The notes under the pieces are model-generated. The model was not told the DNA's origin. It searched no databases and saw nothing but the letters and a program-made list of their open reading frames with translations. The translations under genes were made by a program, and so were the position numbers. Below, piece after piece: positions 20,717 to 30,730 of a stretch of DNA of 64,000 nucleotides. Each line of letters begins with the position of its first letter. Position 1 is the first letter of the stretch. Source of the DNA: Nostoc sp. LPT (GTDB lineage Bacteria; Cyanobacteriota; Cyanobacteriia; Cyanobacteriales; Nostocaceae); assembly GCF_017115165.1 (NCBI RefSeq), contig NZ_JABXKF010000024.1, positions 62,015 to 126,014 on the forward strand, given 5' to 3'.

Positions 20717-20982
20717 TCACAAACTTTCTCCAACAGGGCGATACCACAGACTCATTGCTATTATCAGACAAACTACCAGTTGCGCTGGTAACGAGCGTGT
20801 ACGTTCTTCTTCAACTTTGATTTTCGCGTAGACGCTCGCAAGCGACTTGCCGTTCGCGTAGCGTCTCGTAGAGAAGGCATCGCCTGTTCGATTGAAGTTG
20901 CGGGGATAGCTGTCTCTATCGCCTTGAATATCTCAGTACTTCGTATCTTAGAAGACACCAACGAGAATTCCTTGAGATGCAC
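20717..20982 (-). pseudogene. relic of IS4-type transposase N-terminal region, interrupted by a repeat
   Basis: SKIRSTEIFKAIETAIPATSIEQA ... [repeat] ... IKVEEERTRSLPAQLVVCLIIAMSLWYRP; the second part is in another frame, and no catalytic region follows. Confidence 0.7.
20825..20880. repeat. GCGTAGCGTCTCGTAGAGAAGGC-type dispersed repeat inside the IS4 relic
   Basis: Related to ttctctacgagaggctgcgccaacggaacgctacgcgaacg at about 21060..21103. Confidence 0.65.
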
Positions 20983-21240
20983 CTGACTGGATTTCCATTT
21001 TTGGAAATACCCAATTTACAACTATTTGAGCCTTAACTGAACCGTATTGCCGCCTTTCCTTCTCTACGAGAGGCTGCGCCAACGGAACGCTACGCGAACG
21101 CGCAGCGTCTCATAAAGAAGACTGCGACTCCCTCACCGATGCAGCGTCTACGCTTTGTATCAGTTCAATTCTTGCGTAGGCGTAGCCCGTCGTAGACATC
21201 GCTTTTGTGTTTAATAAAAGCAAGTTTGCTAAATTCCTAT

Positions 21241-21310
21241 ATTGAATTCGGGCAGTCGTTTATTGAATTCGGGCAGTCGTTTATTGAATTCGGGCAGTTG
21301 TTGATTGAAT
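21241..21310. repeat. 21-bp direct tandem repeat (ATTGAATTCGGGCAGTYGTTK), about 3 units
   Basis: attgaattcgggcagtcgttt x2, attgaattcgggcagttgttg, then a partial attgaattg. Confidence 0.85.
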
Positions 21311-21593
21311 TGTTCCTCAGATAAAACCACAAATAAGCTGTTATACCAATTCGCAATTCGCTTTTTCGCCCATTCGCAATTGAGAAATTTATATCAAGTC
21401 CGGCTAATTAGTTATAATTAGCGCATCTGTGCAAAAACCAGGAAACCCTCTTTCCCCCTGCTCCCTGCTCCCTGCCGTCTTAATGATAAGTCTTCAACCG
21501 GACATGATATTAGATGTAGCAAGGCAATCCCGGCTTATATCTGTTGCCTTATTTTAAAGAATTGGTATGAGTAATCAAAAGATTTCTGGTGAT

Positions 21594-22160
21594 TCAGCTA
21601 ATTTCACTTTCACCATGCCAATCTGCTCGACTCAGGCAATAAACAAAGCACTCATCGTCACCAAACCGTCGATACTCGATAAATTTGAAGCCAAAGCGTT
21701 CATAGAAACGGTGAACGCGGGTATTACTGGCTAGCGGATCAACGAGTATAGCCGTTACTTGCGGATCAGCAAAACATCGAGCAAGTGCAAGCCGCATCAT
21801 TTGTGTTCCATAGCCTTTACCCAAATCAGTTTCTTCCCCAATCCAGATATCAATGGCACGAAGATTCGCCGTAACATCACCCCAGTAATGGCTATCCTCA
21901 TGTGCTGGATCGATAATCTGAATAAATCCGAGGGGACGACCATCAATTTCAGCAATCAATTGCTCTCTCCATTCGGGAGCACGGTCAAGTTCTACTTCCC
22001 AGCCCCAGTCATCGTTAGGATCGGAGTTAACCACATGAGGTTGCTCATCCCAGTGGCGCAATAAATCCAAATCAGCAAAGCTAGCAGGGCGGAGATTTAT
22101 CCTTATTGCAGGTGGCGGGGCATAGTTCACACTGTTTCTCCTATGTTTTCGGCGATTCAC
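21594..22160 (-). CDS. GNAT family N-acetyltransferase (AAC(6')-like)
   Basis: INLRPASFADLDLLRHWDEQPHV...DIWIGEETDLGKGYGTQMMRLALARCF...NTRVHRFYERFGFKFIEYRRF. Confidence 0.82.
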   Translation of the reverse strand: MNRRKHRRNSVNYAPPPAIRINLRPASFADLDLLRHWDEQPHVVNSDPNDDWGWEVELDRAPEWREQLIAEIDGRPLGFIQIIDPAHEDSHYWGDVTANLRAIDIWIGEETDLGKGYGTQMMRLALARCFADPQVTAILVDPLASNTRVHRFYERFGFKFIEYRRFGDDECFVYCLSRADWHGESEIS

Positions 22161-22330
22161 TGGACGAGTTGAATCACGACACCGTTGGGGTTTGTGACTT
22201 GAAAGAACCTTTCACCCCAAGGTTCAGTCTCAATCTTCGTTGTAATTTTCACACCTTACTGATTGAATTTGCGCGTATTCCCGATCAATATCATCCACCA
22301 CAATCTCAAAGTAACTTTGCTCATATTGTT
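22157..22330 (-). pseudogene. VOC/glyoxalase-like C-terminal remnant with a frameshift
   Basis: Minus strand reads YFEIVVDDIDREYAQIQS, frame change, then GVKITTKIETEPWGERFFQVTNPNGVVIQLVQ*; its stop overlaps the GTG of the GNAT gene. Confidence 0.7.
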
Positions 22331-22340
22331 CTAGAGGATG

Positions 22341-22373
22341 TAGAAACCTCTAGTTTAGGCGAAGCCAACTAGA
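22341..22373. repeat. short inverted repeat cctctagtttaggcgaagccaactagagg
   Basis: CCTCTAGTT...AACTAGAGG arms upstream of the VOC remnant. Confidence 0.6.
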
Positions 22374-22529
22374 GGTAGTTCATTTAGTCGAGTACTAGTG
22401 AAACCCAAAAGCATTTACATAATTTTTTAACTTTGTAGTGAGAAGTACTTAAACTTACTTAATGCATCAACTGCTACCCACCTTCATGGTTGGCGTTAGG
22501 ATAGCTATGTATTTTATGAAAGTATAAAT

Positions 22530-24149
22530 ATGGCTCAAACTTTTTACGTAAATTCAGTATCAGGCAGCAATACCAACCCAGGTACTCAACAAGCCCCCTT
22601 CAAAACTATTACGCAAGCCCTCAAGGTAGCTACTGTTAATACCAAGATTCAACTAGCAAATGGTAATTACAATGCTGCTAGCGGTGAAGTCTTTCCGTTA
22701 ACGATTCCGTCTGGCGTAACAGTTGTGGGTAATGAAACCAATAAAGGTAATGGCATTTTGATTGAAGGAAGTGGTAGCTATCTGAGCCGTACTTTTGCTG
22801 GTCAGAATGTCACTTTCGTGCTGCTAGATAAAGCTGAACTGCGGGGAGTGACTGTAACAAATTTGGCTAGCCGTGGTAGTGGTGTCTGGATTGAATCAAC
22901 TGCCCCTACTGTTGCTAATAGCACCTTCATCAACAATAAGCGGGAGGGAGTATTTGCTACAGGCGATGCTAATCCAGTTGTTTTAGGTAATGTGTTCAGT
23001 GAGAATGCAGCCAATGGAATTGCGATCGCTAAAAATTCTAAAGGTCAAATTGAAAATAATACCTACTTCAAAACAGGTTTTGGCATTGCCATTAGTGATA
23101 CTGCATCACCCATCCTTCGAGATAACAGAATTTATGAAAACCGTTCTGGGATTGTCATCTCTGGTAGTGCGCGTCCCGTATTACGTAATAATGTTAGTGA
23201 AAATAATACTGATGATGGGATTACAGTAATTGGAACTGCTCTACCGGATATCGGCAGTACCAATAATCCAGGGGGCAATACTCTACGCAATAACGGTAAA
23301 TTTGATTTGCAAAATGTTAGTTCCAACAAGCTGATTTCTTTAGGAAATAAAATAGATGCGTCTAAAGTTACCGGAAACATAGAGTTTGCAGATAGTTCGG
23401 TTCCAACCCCAACCCCAACTCCAACTCCAACCCCAATTCCAACTCCAACACCAACACCAACCCCAACTCCAACCCCAACTCCAACACCAACACCAACCCC
23501 AACTCCAACTCCAACACCAACACCAACCCCAACTCCAACCCCAACACCAACCCCAACTCCAACACCCACTATTGAATTAACCGATATTGCGAATCATTGG
23601 GCAGGTGGGTTTATTCGGGAATTAGTCAAATTGGGAATAGTTAATGGTTTTCCCGATCGCACATTTAAACCCGATGCGACGATGACACGGGCACAATACG
23701 CGGCAATACTGGTAAAAGCTTTCAACCCACAACCAAGCCGTGCAGCGATCAAATTCAAAGATGTACCAGCAGATTTCTGGGCATCCAAGGTAATTCAGCA
23801 AGCATATCAAGGTTTATTTCTCTCTGGTTTTCCCGACAATACCTTTAGTCCCAACAAAAATATCCAGCGCGTACAAGTGATTGTTTCTTTAGTAAATGGA
23901 CTGGGGTTATCAAGTGATGGTACGGCAACTATCAAAGTTTTCGATGATCAAGCCAAGATTCCTGAATATGCCAAGGATGAGGTAGTAAAAGCTATAGACA
24001 AGGAAATTATCGTCAATTACCCAAACCTGAAACAACTCAATCCTACCCGCGATGCTACACGTGCTGAAGTAGCGGCGATCGTGTATCAAGCTTTGGTAGA
24101 TGCTGGTCGTGTAGCAGCGATCAATTCGTCTTATATAGTAACTGCTTGA
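22530..24149 (+). CDS. DUF1565/right-handed parallel beta-helix protein with Pro-Thr linker and C-terminal SLH domains
   Basis: [27 protein letters not shown]; (PT)n linker; [50 protein letters not shown]. Confidence 0.9.
   Translation: MAQTFYVNSVSGSNTNPGTQQAPFKTITQALKVATVNTKIQLANGNYNAASGEVFPLTIPSGVTVVGNETNKGNGILIEGSGSYLSRTFAGQNVTFVLLDKAELRGVTVTNLASRGSGVWIESTAPTVANSTFINNKREGVFATGDANPVVLGNVFSENAANGIAIAKNSKGQIENNTYFKTGFGIAISDTASPILRDNRIYENRSGIVISGSARPVLRNNVSENNTDDGITVIGTALPDIGSTNNPGGNTLRNNGKFDLQNVSSNKLISLGNKIDASKVTGNIEFADSSVPTPTPTPTPTPIPTPTPTPTPTPTPTPTPTPTPTPTPTPTPTPTPTPTPTPTPTPTIELTDIANHWAGGFIRELVKLGIVNGFPDRTFKPDATMTRAQYAAILVKAFNPQPSRAAIKFKDVPADFWASKVIQQAYQGLFLSGFPDNTFSPNKNIQRVQVIVSLVNGLGLSSDGTATIKVFDDQAKIPEYAKDEVVKAIDKEIIVNYPNLKQLNPTRDATRAEVAAIVYQALVDAGRVAAINSSYIVTA
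23401..23571 (+). repeat. ccaac[ct] hexamer microsatellite coding the (PT)n linker
   Basis: Direct inspection; gives spurious long ORFs in other frames. Confidence 0.95.
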
Positions 24150-24337
24150 GGGAGGCAGGGCGCAGGAGGCAGGAGAGAGGAGGAGCAAATTATTTATATG
24201 ACAATACAGTTGAGTTAAGCATTTCTTCCTTCTCTTCCTTTGCGTTTGAATTTTTTGTTCACCCAAACCCCACTGCTGCACTAAGACTTGCGGGGGCTTT
24301 TGCTACCAAGAAGCTACGGGTGTTGGTGAAAAGTTAA

Positions 24338-24368
24338 AAGCGAACGCTGGGAAAATGAGCGTTCGCTT
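24338..24368. terminator. hairpin AAGCGAACGCT-gggaaaatg-AGCGTTCGCTT
   Basis: Perfect 11-bp inverted repeat with 9-nt loop in the intergenic space. Confidence 0.65.
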
Positions 24369-24639
24369 GACTATATTTGCCGACTATGATGGTTAGTTGC
24401 TTGTTATTAGCATACTATAAACTGGTGTTTTTACTTGCCCCACTTTCTTGGAAACCTAAATTAAATCAGGCTTTCTTAATTTTGAATTGGTATTATTACC
24501 ATAGAATTGATAGTTGAAGCCTTGGTAAAGTCTTCAACTATCAAAAGATAGAAGCTCTAGTAGCAGATTTTACCTGTAAAAAAACAAAAGTCTGTATTCA
24601 AAGTAAGCTTGTAGCATACAAAACGCTTGTAAGATTTTT

Positions 24640-26751
24640 ATGACTTCCCGGATTCGCTTTTTAATGTGCCCTCCTGACCACTACGACGTGGACTATGTGA
24701 TTAATCCTTGGATGGAAGGGAATATTCACAAATCATCGCGCGATCGCGCCGTGGAACAGTGGCAGGGACTACATCAAATCCTCAAACAACACGCCATTGT
24801 AGATTTAGTACCACCTGAAAAAGGCTGGCCTGATTTGGTTTTTACCGCCAACGCTGGCTTAGTTCTGGGCGATAATGTCGTCCTCAGTCGCTTTTTGCAC
24901 AAAGAACGTCAGGGAGAGGAACCTTTCTTCAAGCAATGGTTTGAGGCAAATGGTTATACAGTCAATGAACTTCCCAAAGATTTGCCCTTTGAGGGAGCAG
25001 GAGACGCACTGCTAGATCGGGAAGGACGCTGGTTATGGGCGGGATACGGTTTCCGCTCGGAATTAGATTCTCACCCTTATCTAGCTAAATGGCTGGATAT
25101 TGAGGTGCTATCTCTACGATTAATAGACGAACGTTTCTATCACCTAGATACCTGTTTTTGTCCCCTAGCAAATGGCTATTTGCTATACTATCCCGGCGCT
25201 TTTGATTCTTACTCCAACCGCTTAATTGAAATGCGAGTCGCATCAGAAAAGCGAATCGCAATTGAAGAGGCTGATGCAGTCAACTTCGCTTGTAATGCGG
25301 TGAATGTGGATAGCATCGTCATTATGAATAAGACGAGTGATGCTTTAAAAACCCGTCTTGCGGATGCAGGTTTCCAAGTTTTGGAAACACCACTTACGGA
25401 ATTTCTCAAAGCTGGTGGTGCAGCTAAATGCTTAACTTTGCGGGTGACAGAACCAGTTAGAGATGAAATTCATGCGAATGTCTCGGTAGAAAGCCGCGTC
25501 ATTCGCATGGAAGGACATTTGCTAGATGCTGGCTTAATTAACCGTGCTTTGGATTTGATTATAGATGCTGGGGGAAGTTTCAAAGTTCTAAATTTCAACT
25601 TGGGAGAACAACGGCAAAGTACCTCAGCCGCCGAAGTGAGGGTATCAGCACCATCCCATGAGGTGATGGAAGAAATCATCTCCCGGTTGATTGAATTGGG
25701 TGCAGTAGATTTACCCCATGATGAGCGAGATGCCAAACTAGAGCCAGTAATTCAAGATGGCGTTGCGCCTGATGATTTCTACGTCAGTACAATTTATCCC
25801 ACCGAAGTGCGAATTAATGCCCAGTGGGTGAAGGTAGAAAATCAGCGGATGGATGGCGCGATCGCCATTACTCAAACTTCCACAGGTTTAGTTGCTCGGT
25901 GTAAAATACTCCGCGATTTAAAAGTTGGCGAACAGGTAATTGTAGACGTTTTAGGTATCCGCACCATCCGCAAAACTGAATCGCGGGAACTCCGCAGCAC
26001 CCAAGAATTCAGCTTTATGTCGGCGGGAGTTTCCAGCGAACGGCGTGTAGAATTGGTGGTTGAGCAAGTGGCTTGGGAATTGCGTAAAATCCGCGATGCT
26101 GGTGGTAAAGTAGTTGTCACGGCTGGGCCTGTGGTAATTCACACTGGTGGCGGCGAACACTTGGCGCAACTGGTTCGGGAAGGATATGTACAGGCATTGC
26201 TGGCTGGTAATGCGATCGCAGTTCACGACATCGAGCAAAATATCATGGGCACTTCCTTGGGTGTAGATATGAAGCGGGGTATCGCCGTGCATGGTGGACA
26301 CCGCCATCACCTGAAGGTAATTAATAGTATCCGCCGTTATGGCAGCATTCCGAAAGCTGTGGAGGCGGGAGCAATTAAAAGTGGCGTGATGTATGAATGT
26401 GTCCACAATAATATACCTTTTGTGCTTGCGGGTTCGATTCGGGATGACGGCCCTTTACCTGATACCCAAATGGATTTGATTCAAGCACAGGAGCAATATG
26501 CCAAACACCTAGAAGGTGCAGAGATGATTTTGATGCTGTCATCGATGCTGCATTCCATTGGGGTGGGAAATATGACCCCGGCTGGTGTGAAAATGGTATG
26601 TGTAGATATTAATCCAGCTGTGGTTACTAAGTTAAGCGATCGCGGTTCTGTAGAATCGGTGGGTGTGGTGACAGATGTGGGATTATTCTTGAGTCTGTTG
26701 ATTCAGCAGTTGGATAAGTTGACAAGTCCTTATGTAAATAAGGTACGTTAA
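24640..26751 (+). CDS. agrE: bifunctional arginine dihydrolase / ornithine cyclodeaminase (AgrE/ArgZ-type)
   Basis: 703 aa; N-terminal amidinotransferase-like (MCPPDHYDVDYVINPWMEGN, FTANAGLVLGD) plus C-terminal LOR/SDH-like domain (GPVVIHTGGGEHLAQLVREGYVQALLAGNAIAVHDIEQ). Confidence 0.88.
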   Translation: MTSRIRFLMCPPDHYDVDYVINPWMEGNIHKSSRDRAVEQWQGLHQILKQHAIVDLVPPEKGWPDLVFTANAGLVLGDNVVLSRFLHKERQGEEPFFKQWFEANGYTVNELPKDLPFEGAGDALLDREGRWLWAGYGFRSELDSHPYLAKWLDIEVLSLRLIDERFYHLDTCFCPLANGYLLYYPGAFDSYSNRLIEMRVASEKRIAIEEADAVNFACNAVNVDSIVIMNKTSDALKTRLADAGFQVLETPLTEFLKAGGAAKCLTLRVTEPVRDEIHANVSVESRVIRMEGHLLDAGLINRALDLIIDAGGSFKVLNFNLGEQRQSTSAAEVRVSAPSHEVMEEIISRLIELGAVDLPHDERDAKLEPVIQDGVAPDDFYVSTIYPTEVRINAQWVKVENQRMDGAIAITQTSTGLVARCKILRDLKVGEQVIVDVLGIRTIRKTESRELRSTQEFSFMSAGVSSERRVELVVEQVAWELRKIRDAGGKVVVTAGPVVIHTGGGEHLAQLVREGYVQALLAGNAIAVHDIEQNIMGTSLGVDMKRGIAVHGGHRHHLKVINSIRRYGSIPKAVEAGAIKSGVMYECVHNNIPFVLAGSIRDDGPLPDTQMDLIQAQEQYAKHLEGAEMILMLSSMLHSIGVGNMTPAGVKMVCVDINPAVVTKLSDRGSVESVGVVTDVGLFLSLLIQQLDKLTSPYVNKVR

Positions 26752-26785
26752 GAAAACGTAGACGCAAAGGCGCAGACAAAGGGAA

Positions 26786-27310
26786 ATGACAAGAGTAGCT
26801 TTCAGTGATGAGTTGCAGATTAATTGGGTCAGTTTTATAGCTGATTTCTTGTTGGTAGGGATGGTTTTTGGCCCGCCTATCGCTCCCTTTTTGGCTGCGT
26901 CTGGGGTGTCTTTGCTTCCTGGGATTGCGGACATCATTTATTTCATGGGTAATCATGTCTGTCCGCAACCAGAGATGGGGTTAGATTTAGCACCACCGTT
27001 TATTATGGCTGTGTGTATGCGTTGCTATGGCACTGTCACGGGTTTGCTGATTACTCGTCTGCTGTATGGCGTAACTGGTGGTAAGGGATTTTACTGGTTA
27101 AGTCAGTATGGCGGGAGTGGTGTGGCGATCGCAAGTGTGCTGATGATGGCTTATCCTTTGGAATTGGCAGCACAGATTTTTGGTTTGTGGAGTTTTAATA
27201 ACTATCTGGTTACGCCTTTTGGGTTAATTACAGGTTTAGCGTGGGGATTGTTTACTATGCCAATCTTGCATGGATGGCATGGTGCTAAGACTAGCTTGAC
27301 CCAATTGTAG
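26786..27310 (+). CDS. DUF2085 family membrane protein
   Basis: MGNHVCPQPEMGLDLAPPFIMAVCMRCYGTVTGLL cysteine pattern. Confidence 0.75.
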   Translation: MTRVAFSDELQINWVSFIADFLLVGMVFGPPIAPFLAASGVSLLPGIADIIYFMGNHVCPQPEMGLDLAPPFIMAVCMRCYGTVTGLLITRLLYGVTGGKGFYWLSQYGGSGVAIASVLMMAYPLELAAQIFGLWSFNNYLVTPFGLITGLAWGLFTMPILHGWHGAKTSLTQL

Positions 27311-27351
27311 ATTTTATCGTGCAACTTTATAGAGTGGATTAATTTTTGTCG

Positions 27352-27474
27352 GTCAATGCAATGGCATTGTAAGCCAAAACAATCGCATTGTCAGTCGATG
27401 CAATGGCATTGTGAATCGAAACAATTGCATTGTAAGTTGATGCAATTGCATTGTGAACCGAAACAATCGCATTG
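27352..27474. repeat. 6 x 21-bp tandem array with palindromic CAATNGCATTG cores in alternating A/B subtypes
   Basis: gtcaatgcaatggcattgtaa / gccaaaacaatcgcattgtca / gtcgatgcaatggcattgtga / atcgaaacaattgcattgtaa / gttgatgcaattgcattgtga / accgaaacaatcgcattg. Confidence 0.93.
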
Positions 27475-27705
27475 CAGCAGGTTGCGTTTAAATAGCACAG
27501 CGATGCAAATACAAAAATGCAAGAGGATAATAAAAGCAGTCCACCTTGGTTTTAGCTTGCGTTAACCTTAGCTAAGGTGGTGAAGAAGATAAAAGCTGTT
27601 TACGGACGCGCTCGCTTGCGTTATGGATGGAAGAAAAAAGTCAAATCCTTTTCCCTTCTACCTTCTGCCTCTTGCCTCCTGCCTTGTTTCTTAAATAAGC
27701 GATCG

Positions 27706-27786
27706 CTACCAACCAATAATTGCTAAACCTGGTACTTTTGGAAATTCCCGATCCGCCGTTACTAAGTTCGCAGTTAGTTTAGATTT
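27706..27786 (-). pseudogene. C-terminal remnant of a PIN/VapC-like toxin
   Basis: Minus strand SKLTANLVTADREFPKVPGLAIIGW* resembles the C-terminus of PIN toxins (NLVTADREF). Confidence 0.5.
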
Positions 27787-27901
27787 ATCTCCAAATATAT
27801 ACAAGAAGCTGACTAACCTCGCTAACCGTACTGGTCGAAGGAAATCAGAAATTCTGATAATCCTTTTAGAGCAAGCATTTGAAGAGATTAATATTGAGTA
27901 A
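27767..27901 (+). pseudogene. CopG/RHH-like fragment (FAVSLDLSPNIYKKLTNLANRTGRRKSEILIILLEQAFEEINIE*)
   Basis: RHH-like pattern VSLDL...LANRTGRRKSEIL; no in-frame start codon seen at a usable distance. Confidence 0.5.
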
Positions 27902-27962
27902 TTAAGTAACTGAGTTACTTAATTCAAATAAATTGTGCTTCTACTATACCAGTATTAATTTC

Positions 27963-28271
27963 ATGGAAGCTTTACCCGATAATTGGGCAGATATTCAACC
28001 TGATACTGTATATCTTTCAACCAGTGGTCTGCTAGTTTCATTTGCCAGTGAACAAATCAAGCTGGGATTAAAATATGATCGGAAAGGGAAACATTTAAAA
28101 GCCATTGAGAAAGGGCAAGTGCCCCCTCGCGGTAATGTTGGGTTGGTGGCTTCCCAAGAATCAGGCTACGATTTGAAATCTAAAGTCTTAGGTAAAGGTG
28201 GCGACCGCCGATTTCATGCAAAATTCATTGATGGTAGATTACACTTCCCTGGTTTGGTAACAGAACATTAA
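27963..28271 (+). CDS. hypothetical protein
   Basis: ORF starting ATG GAA GCT; 102 aa, no recognised motif. Confidence 0.5.
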   Translation: MEALPDNWADIQPDTVYLSTSGLLVSFASEQIKLGLKYDRKGKHLKAIEKGQVPPRGNVGLVASQESGYDLKSKVLGKGGDRRFHAKFIDGRLHFPGLVTEH

Positions 28272-28283
28272 ACCCACATAACT

Positions 28284-28679
28284 ATGACAAGATTAGAATT
28301 AAAAAATCATCAAGTCTGGAGAGATTTAACTGAAATATTAGAAAATTTAGATGCCAATATTTTTGTTCAAGAACATCTTAACCAATGTGATTATAAAGTA
28401 TGCGGTTACTGGGATGAACAAGATGAATATTATGAAACAATTACGTTGCCTCGTACCCTAAAAGCCAAATTAGTTAGCAGTTCTATTGGTATTACTCACC
28501 AAGAACGTTTTTTACAACTAAAATTTTTCCTTATAGTTGATGTAGTTGATACCACAGGAATACCAAATAATAACACTCAAAAGATTGGTGAATTAGTTCT
28601 TATTTATGATGAAAATATAGAATTTGTTGATGAGAATTGGTTTTTAGATGTCGATTCTTCAATGCTTGAAATAAGTTGA
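28284..28679 (+). CDS. hypothetical protein
   Basis: 131 aa ORF closely following the previous one. Confidence 0.5.
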   Translation: MTRLELKNHQVWRDLTEILENLDANIFVQEHLNQCDYKVCGYWDEQDEYYETITLPRTLKAKLVSSSIGITHQERFLQLKFFLIVDVVDTTGIPNNNTQKIGELVLIYDENIEFVDENWFLDVDSSMLEIS

Positions 28680-28682
28680 ACT

Positions 28683-28949
28683 TCACTCATGACTTGCATC
28701 GATTTCTGGACAGAATTCGTTGTGTCGTAAGATTCGGATCATCTTTCGCCCAGGATGTTTGAACAACACATCAAACTCACTATTGGGCATTCTCAAGTTT
28801 TCAGGAATAAGATAGGTTTGGATTGGTTTTGTTAGGACTAACCCATGCCCAGGAAATAGAATAATGGTAATTTCACCAGCACATAGACATCCTAAAACTC
28901 GTGCAGGGACACGCACATAAAAATACGAACTGTCTTCTTTATGGTGCAT
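28683..28949 (-). CDS. hypothetical protein
   Basis: 88 aa ORF, convergent with the previous gene. Confidence 0.4.
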   Translation of the reverse strand: MHHKEDSSYFYVRVPARVLGCLCAGEITIILFPGHGLVLTKPIQTYLIPENLRMPNSEFDVLFKHPGRKMIRILRHNEFCPEIDASHE

Positions 28950-29036
28950 ATCACGATATTGTAAGCATCAGCTAGTAATGTGCTATAACTATTTAGCGAT
29001 CGCCAGTACTTAAGATACTAGCGATCGCCATATTTC

Positions 29037-30320
29037 TTATCGCTGTGGTCTTATACTGGTTGTACCTACTTCCACCTTCTGCGCTCCTTCAACGATTTGG
29101 TAAAGTTTGTGTTCAAATTTCTGCATACACGCTGACCAATCAAAGTCAAGTATGGAAGGGCGAGCGTGTCTAGTCATATCTGCTTTCAAACCGGGATTTT
29201 CCAGAATCGCAATTACCTTTTGGGCGAAATCTGTAGGATTGTTCGGTTGGGCGAGGAAACCGTTACGACCAGGAAATACCTGTTCTGAGGTTGACGGAGC
29301 AACAACCGCAACCAGAGGGGTTCCAGACGCTAATGCTTCGTTATTTGTCGTGCAGAAGTTCTCGGTAACGGAGGGATTGACAAAAATATCTGCTCTAGCA
29401 AACCAACCTAGAAGTTCAGTACCATGAGATTCACCCCATACAGTAATACCCGCTCCAAACTTTTTAGCACGCTCACGGATCTCTTCATCTAGCGGGCCAC
29501 TACCAACAATCACCAGATGGACATCAGGAATTTTGGCAGCTATGACTGGAAAGATATCAAGTAATTGGTTGACATTCTTTTCGGGGGTAATGCGTCCGAC
29601 AAACAAAAGAGTTGGTCGGTTATCATTGGGAATTGGATCGTAACAGATGTTTCGCGGGTGAAATTTTTCGCAATCGATGCCTTGATAAGCGACGTATTCA
29701 GCACGTTGGCATTTGAGTTCTTCGTATTTAGTCAGTTGTTCTTTAGAAGAGAAGTAATTGAAGTCATAAGACTCGCTAAATTGCTTGACTAAAACGGGAA
29801 CGATCGGACGAACAAAATTGAAGAACCGATCTCCAAAGTAATATTTGATATACGCAACGATATCTGTATGGAAGAGTGATATTATTGGTGTGCCTGTTCG
29901 TTTTGCGTATTGAGTGCCGATAGGGCGACCATAACCTTGCAAGAAAAATGAGTATAAACCTCTCATTTGTGCTGCTTCTTCAACCACGATAATATCAGGC
30001 TGGAATTTCTCCAGCAACTTGGTATCGCTCCAATGTCGATAGTTCAACGGTTGAGGAAGAGACTTGTAGAATACTAGTGGTTCTGTAGGGAATGCGTAAG
30101 CAGAAAAATTAGGGAAAGATTGAATTTCTTCTAAACCGGGCATGGGGCGATCGCCAACATTTTTGGGGTAGCGATCGTTGATTTGGGGATGGATTAGAAA
30201 AACCTCATGTCCCTGCTCTAGCAACCAACGAACTCGTTGGTGAACTGCAACGGAAACACCAGTCAAGAAAGGAGCGTACAACCCTGTAAACAGTGCAATG
30301 CGAAGTTTTTGCTTAGTCAT
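29037..30320 (-). CDS. glycosyltransferase family 4 (GT-B); candidate heterocyst glycolipid glycosyltransferase HglT by position
   Basis: LFTGLYAPFLTGVSVAVHQRVRWLLEQGHEV...LLFVGRITPEKNVNQLLDIF...ADIFVNPSVTENFCTTNNEALASGTPLVAV. Confidence 0.85.
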   Translation of the reverse strand: MTKQKLRIALFTGLYAPFLTGVSVAVHQRVRWLLEQGHEVFLIHPQINDRYPKNVGDRPMPGLEEIQSFPNFSAYAFPTEPLVFYKSLPQPLNYRHWSDTKLLEKFQPDIIVVEEAAQMRGLYSFFLQGYGRPIGTQYAKRTGTPIISLFHTDIVAYIKYYFGDRFFNFVRPIVPVLVKQFSESYDFNYFSSKEQLTKYEELKCQRAEYVAYQGIDCEKFHPRNICYDPIPNDNRPTLLFVGRITPEKNVNQLLDIFPVIAAKIPDVHLVIVGSGPLDEEIRERAKKFGAGITVWGESHGTELLGWFARADIFVNPSVTENFCTTNNEALASGTPLVAVVAPSTSEQVFPGRNGFLAQPNNPTDFAQKVIAILENPGLKADMTRHARPSILDFDWSACMQKFEHKLYQIVEGAQKVEVGTTSIRPQR

Positions 30321-30730
30321 AATAAAGGGGAATATTTCACAAAATTGCTGATTTTTAACTTAGGATTTACGCAGCAAATGTTTGATGAACATCCTGATTA
30401 TTTGGCTCAGAAATTCCCGTTAATACAGTTAGACTAAGGATTTACGCATTGTCAAATAGCTGAAATTGTCGATTTGAAAGCGGATGTTTATAAACTAGGA
30501 TTGAAATTATCAAAACATCCAAAATGCTAAGTCAAAATTCCCCTTAATACATTTGTCTAAACCCTTGCCATTAATGCAAATCCATTTTGGTATTCAACAA
30601 GTAAAAACGTATCTTTTTACAAGGGTTATAGCTAACATAGTTCTACTAAATATAAGATAATACAATTTGAAGACTAGGGAATGTTTAGTGTAATAACTTT
30701 CATGCCCTAGTTGATATTTAGCGATTTAAT

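Noticed and set aside
21241-21310. Possible CRISPR array
   Set aside because: Direct repeats are contiguous with no unique spacers; the same applies to 27352..27474 and the heptamer tracts. No cas-like genes in the window.
23132-23569. ORFs of (GV)n, (LE)n and (QP)n composition
   Set aside because: Alternate-frame translations of the (PT)n linker microsatellite.
27356-27565. 69-aa ORF over the 21-bp array
   Set aside because: Not called as CDS: the open frame is a consequence of the 21-bp period. Kept only as an alternative in the array finding.
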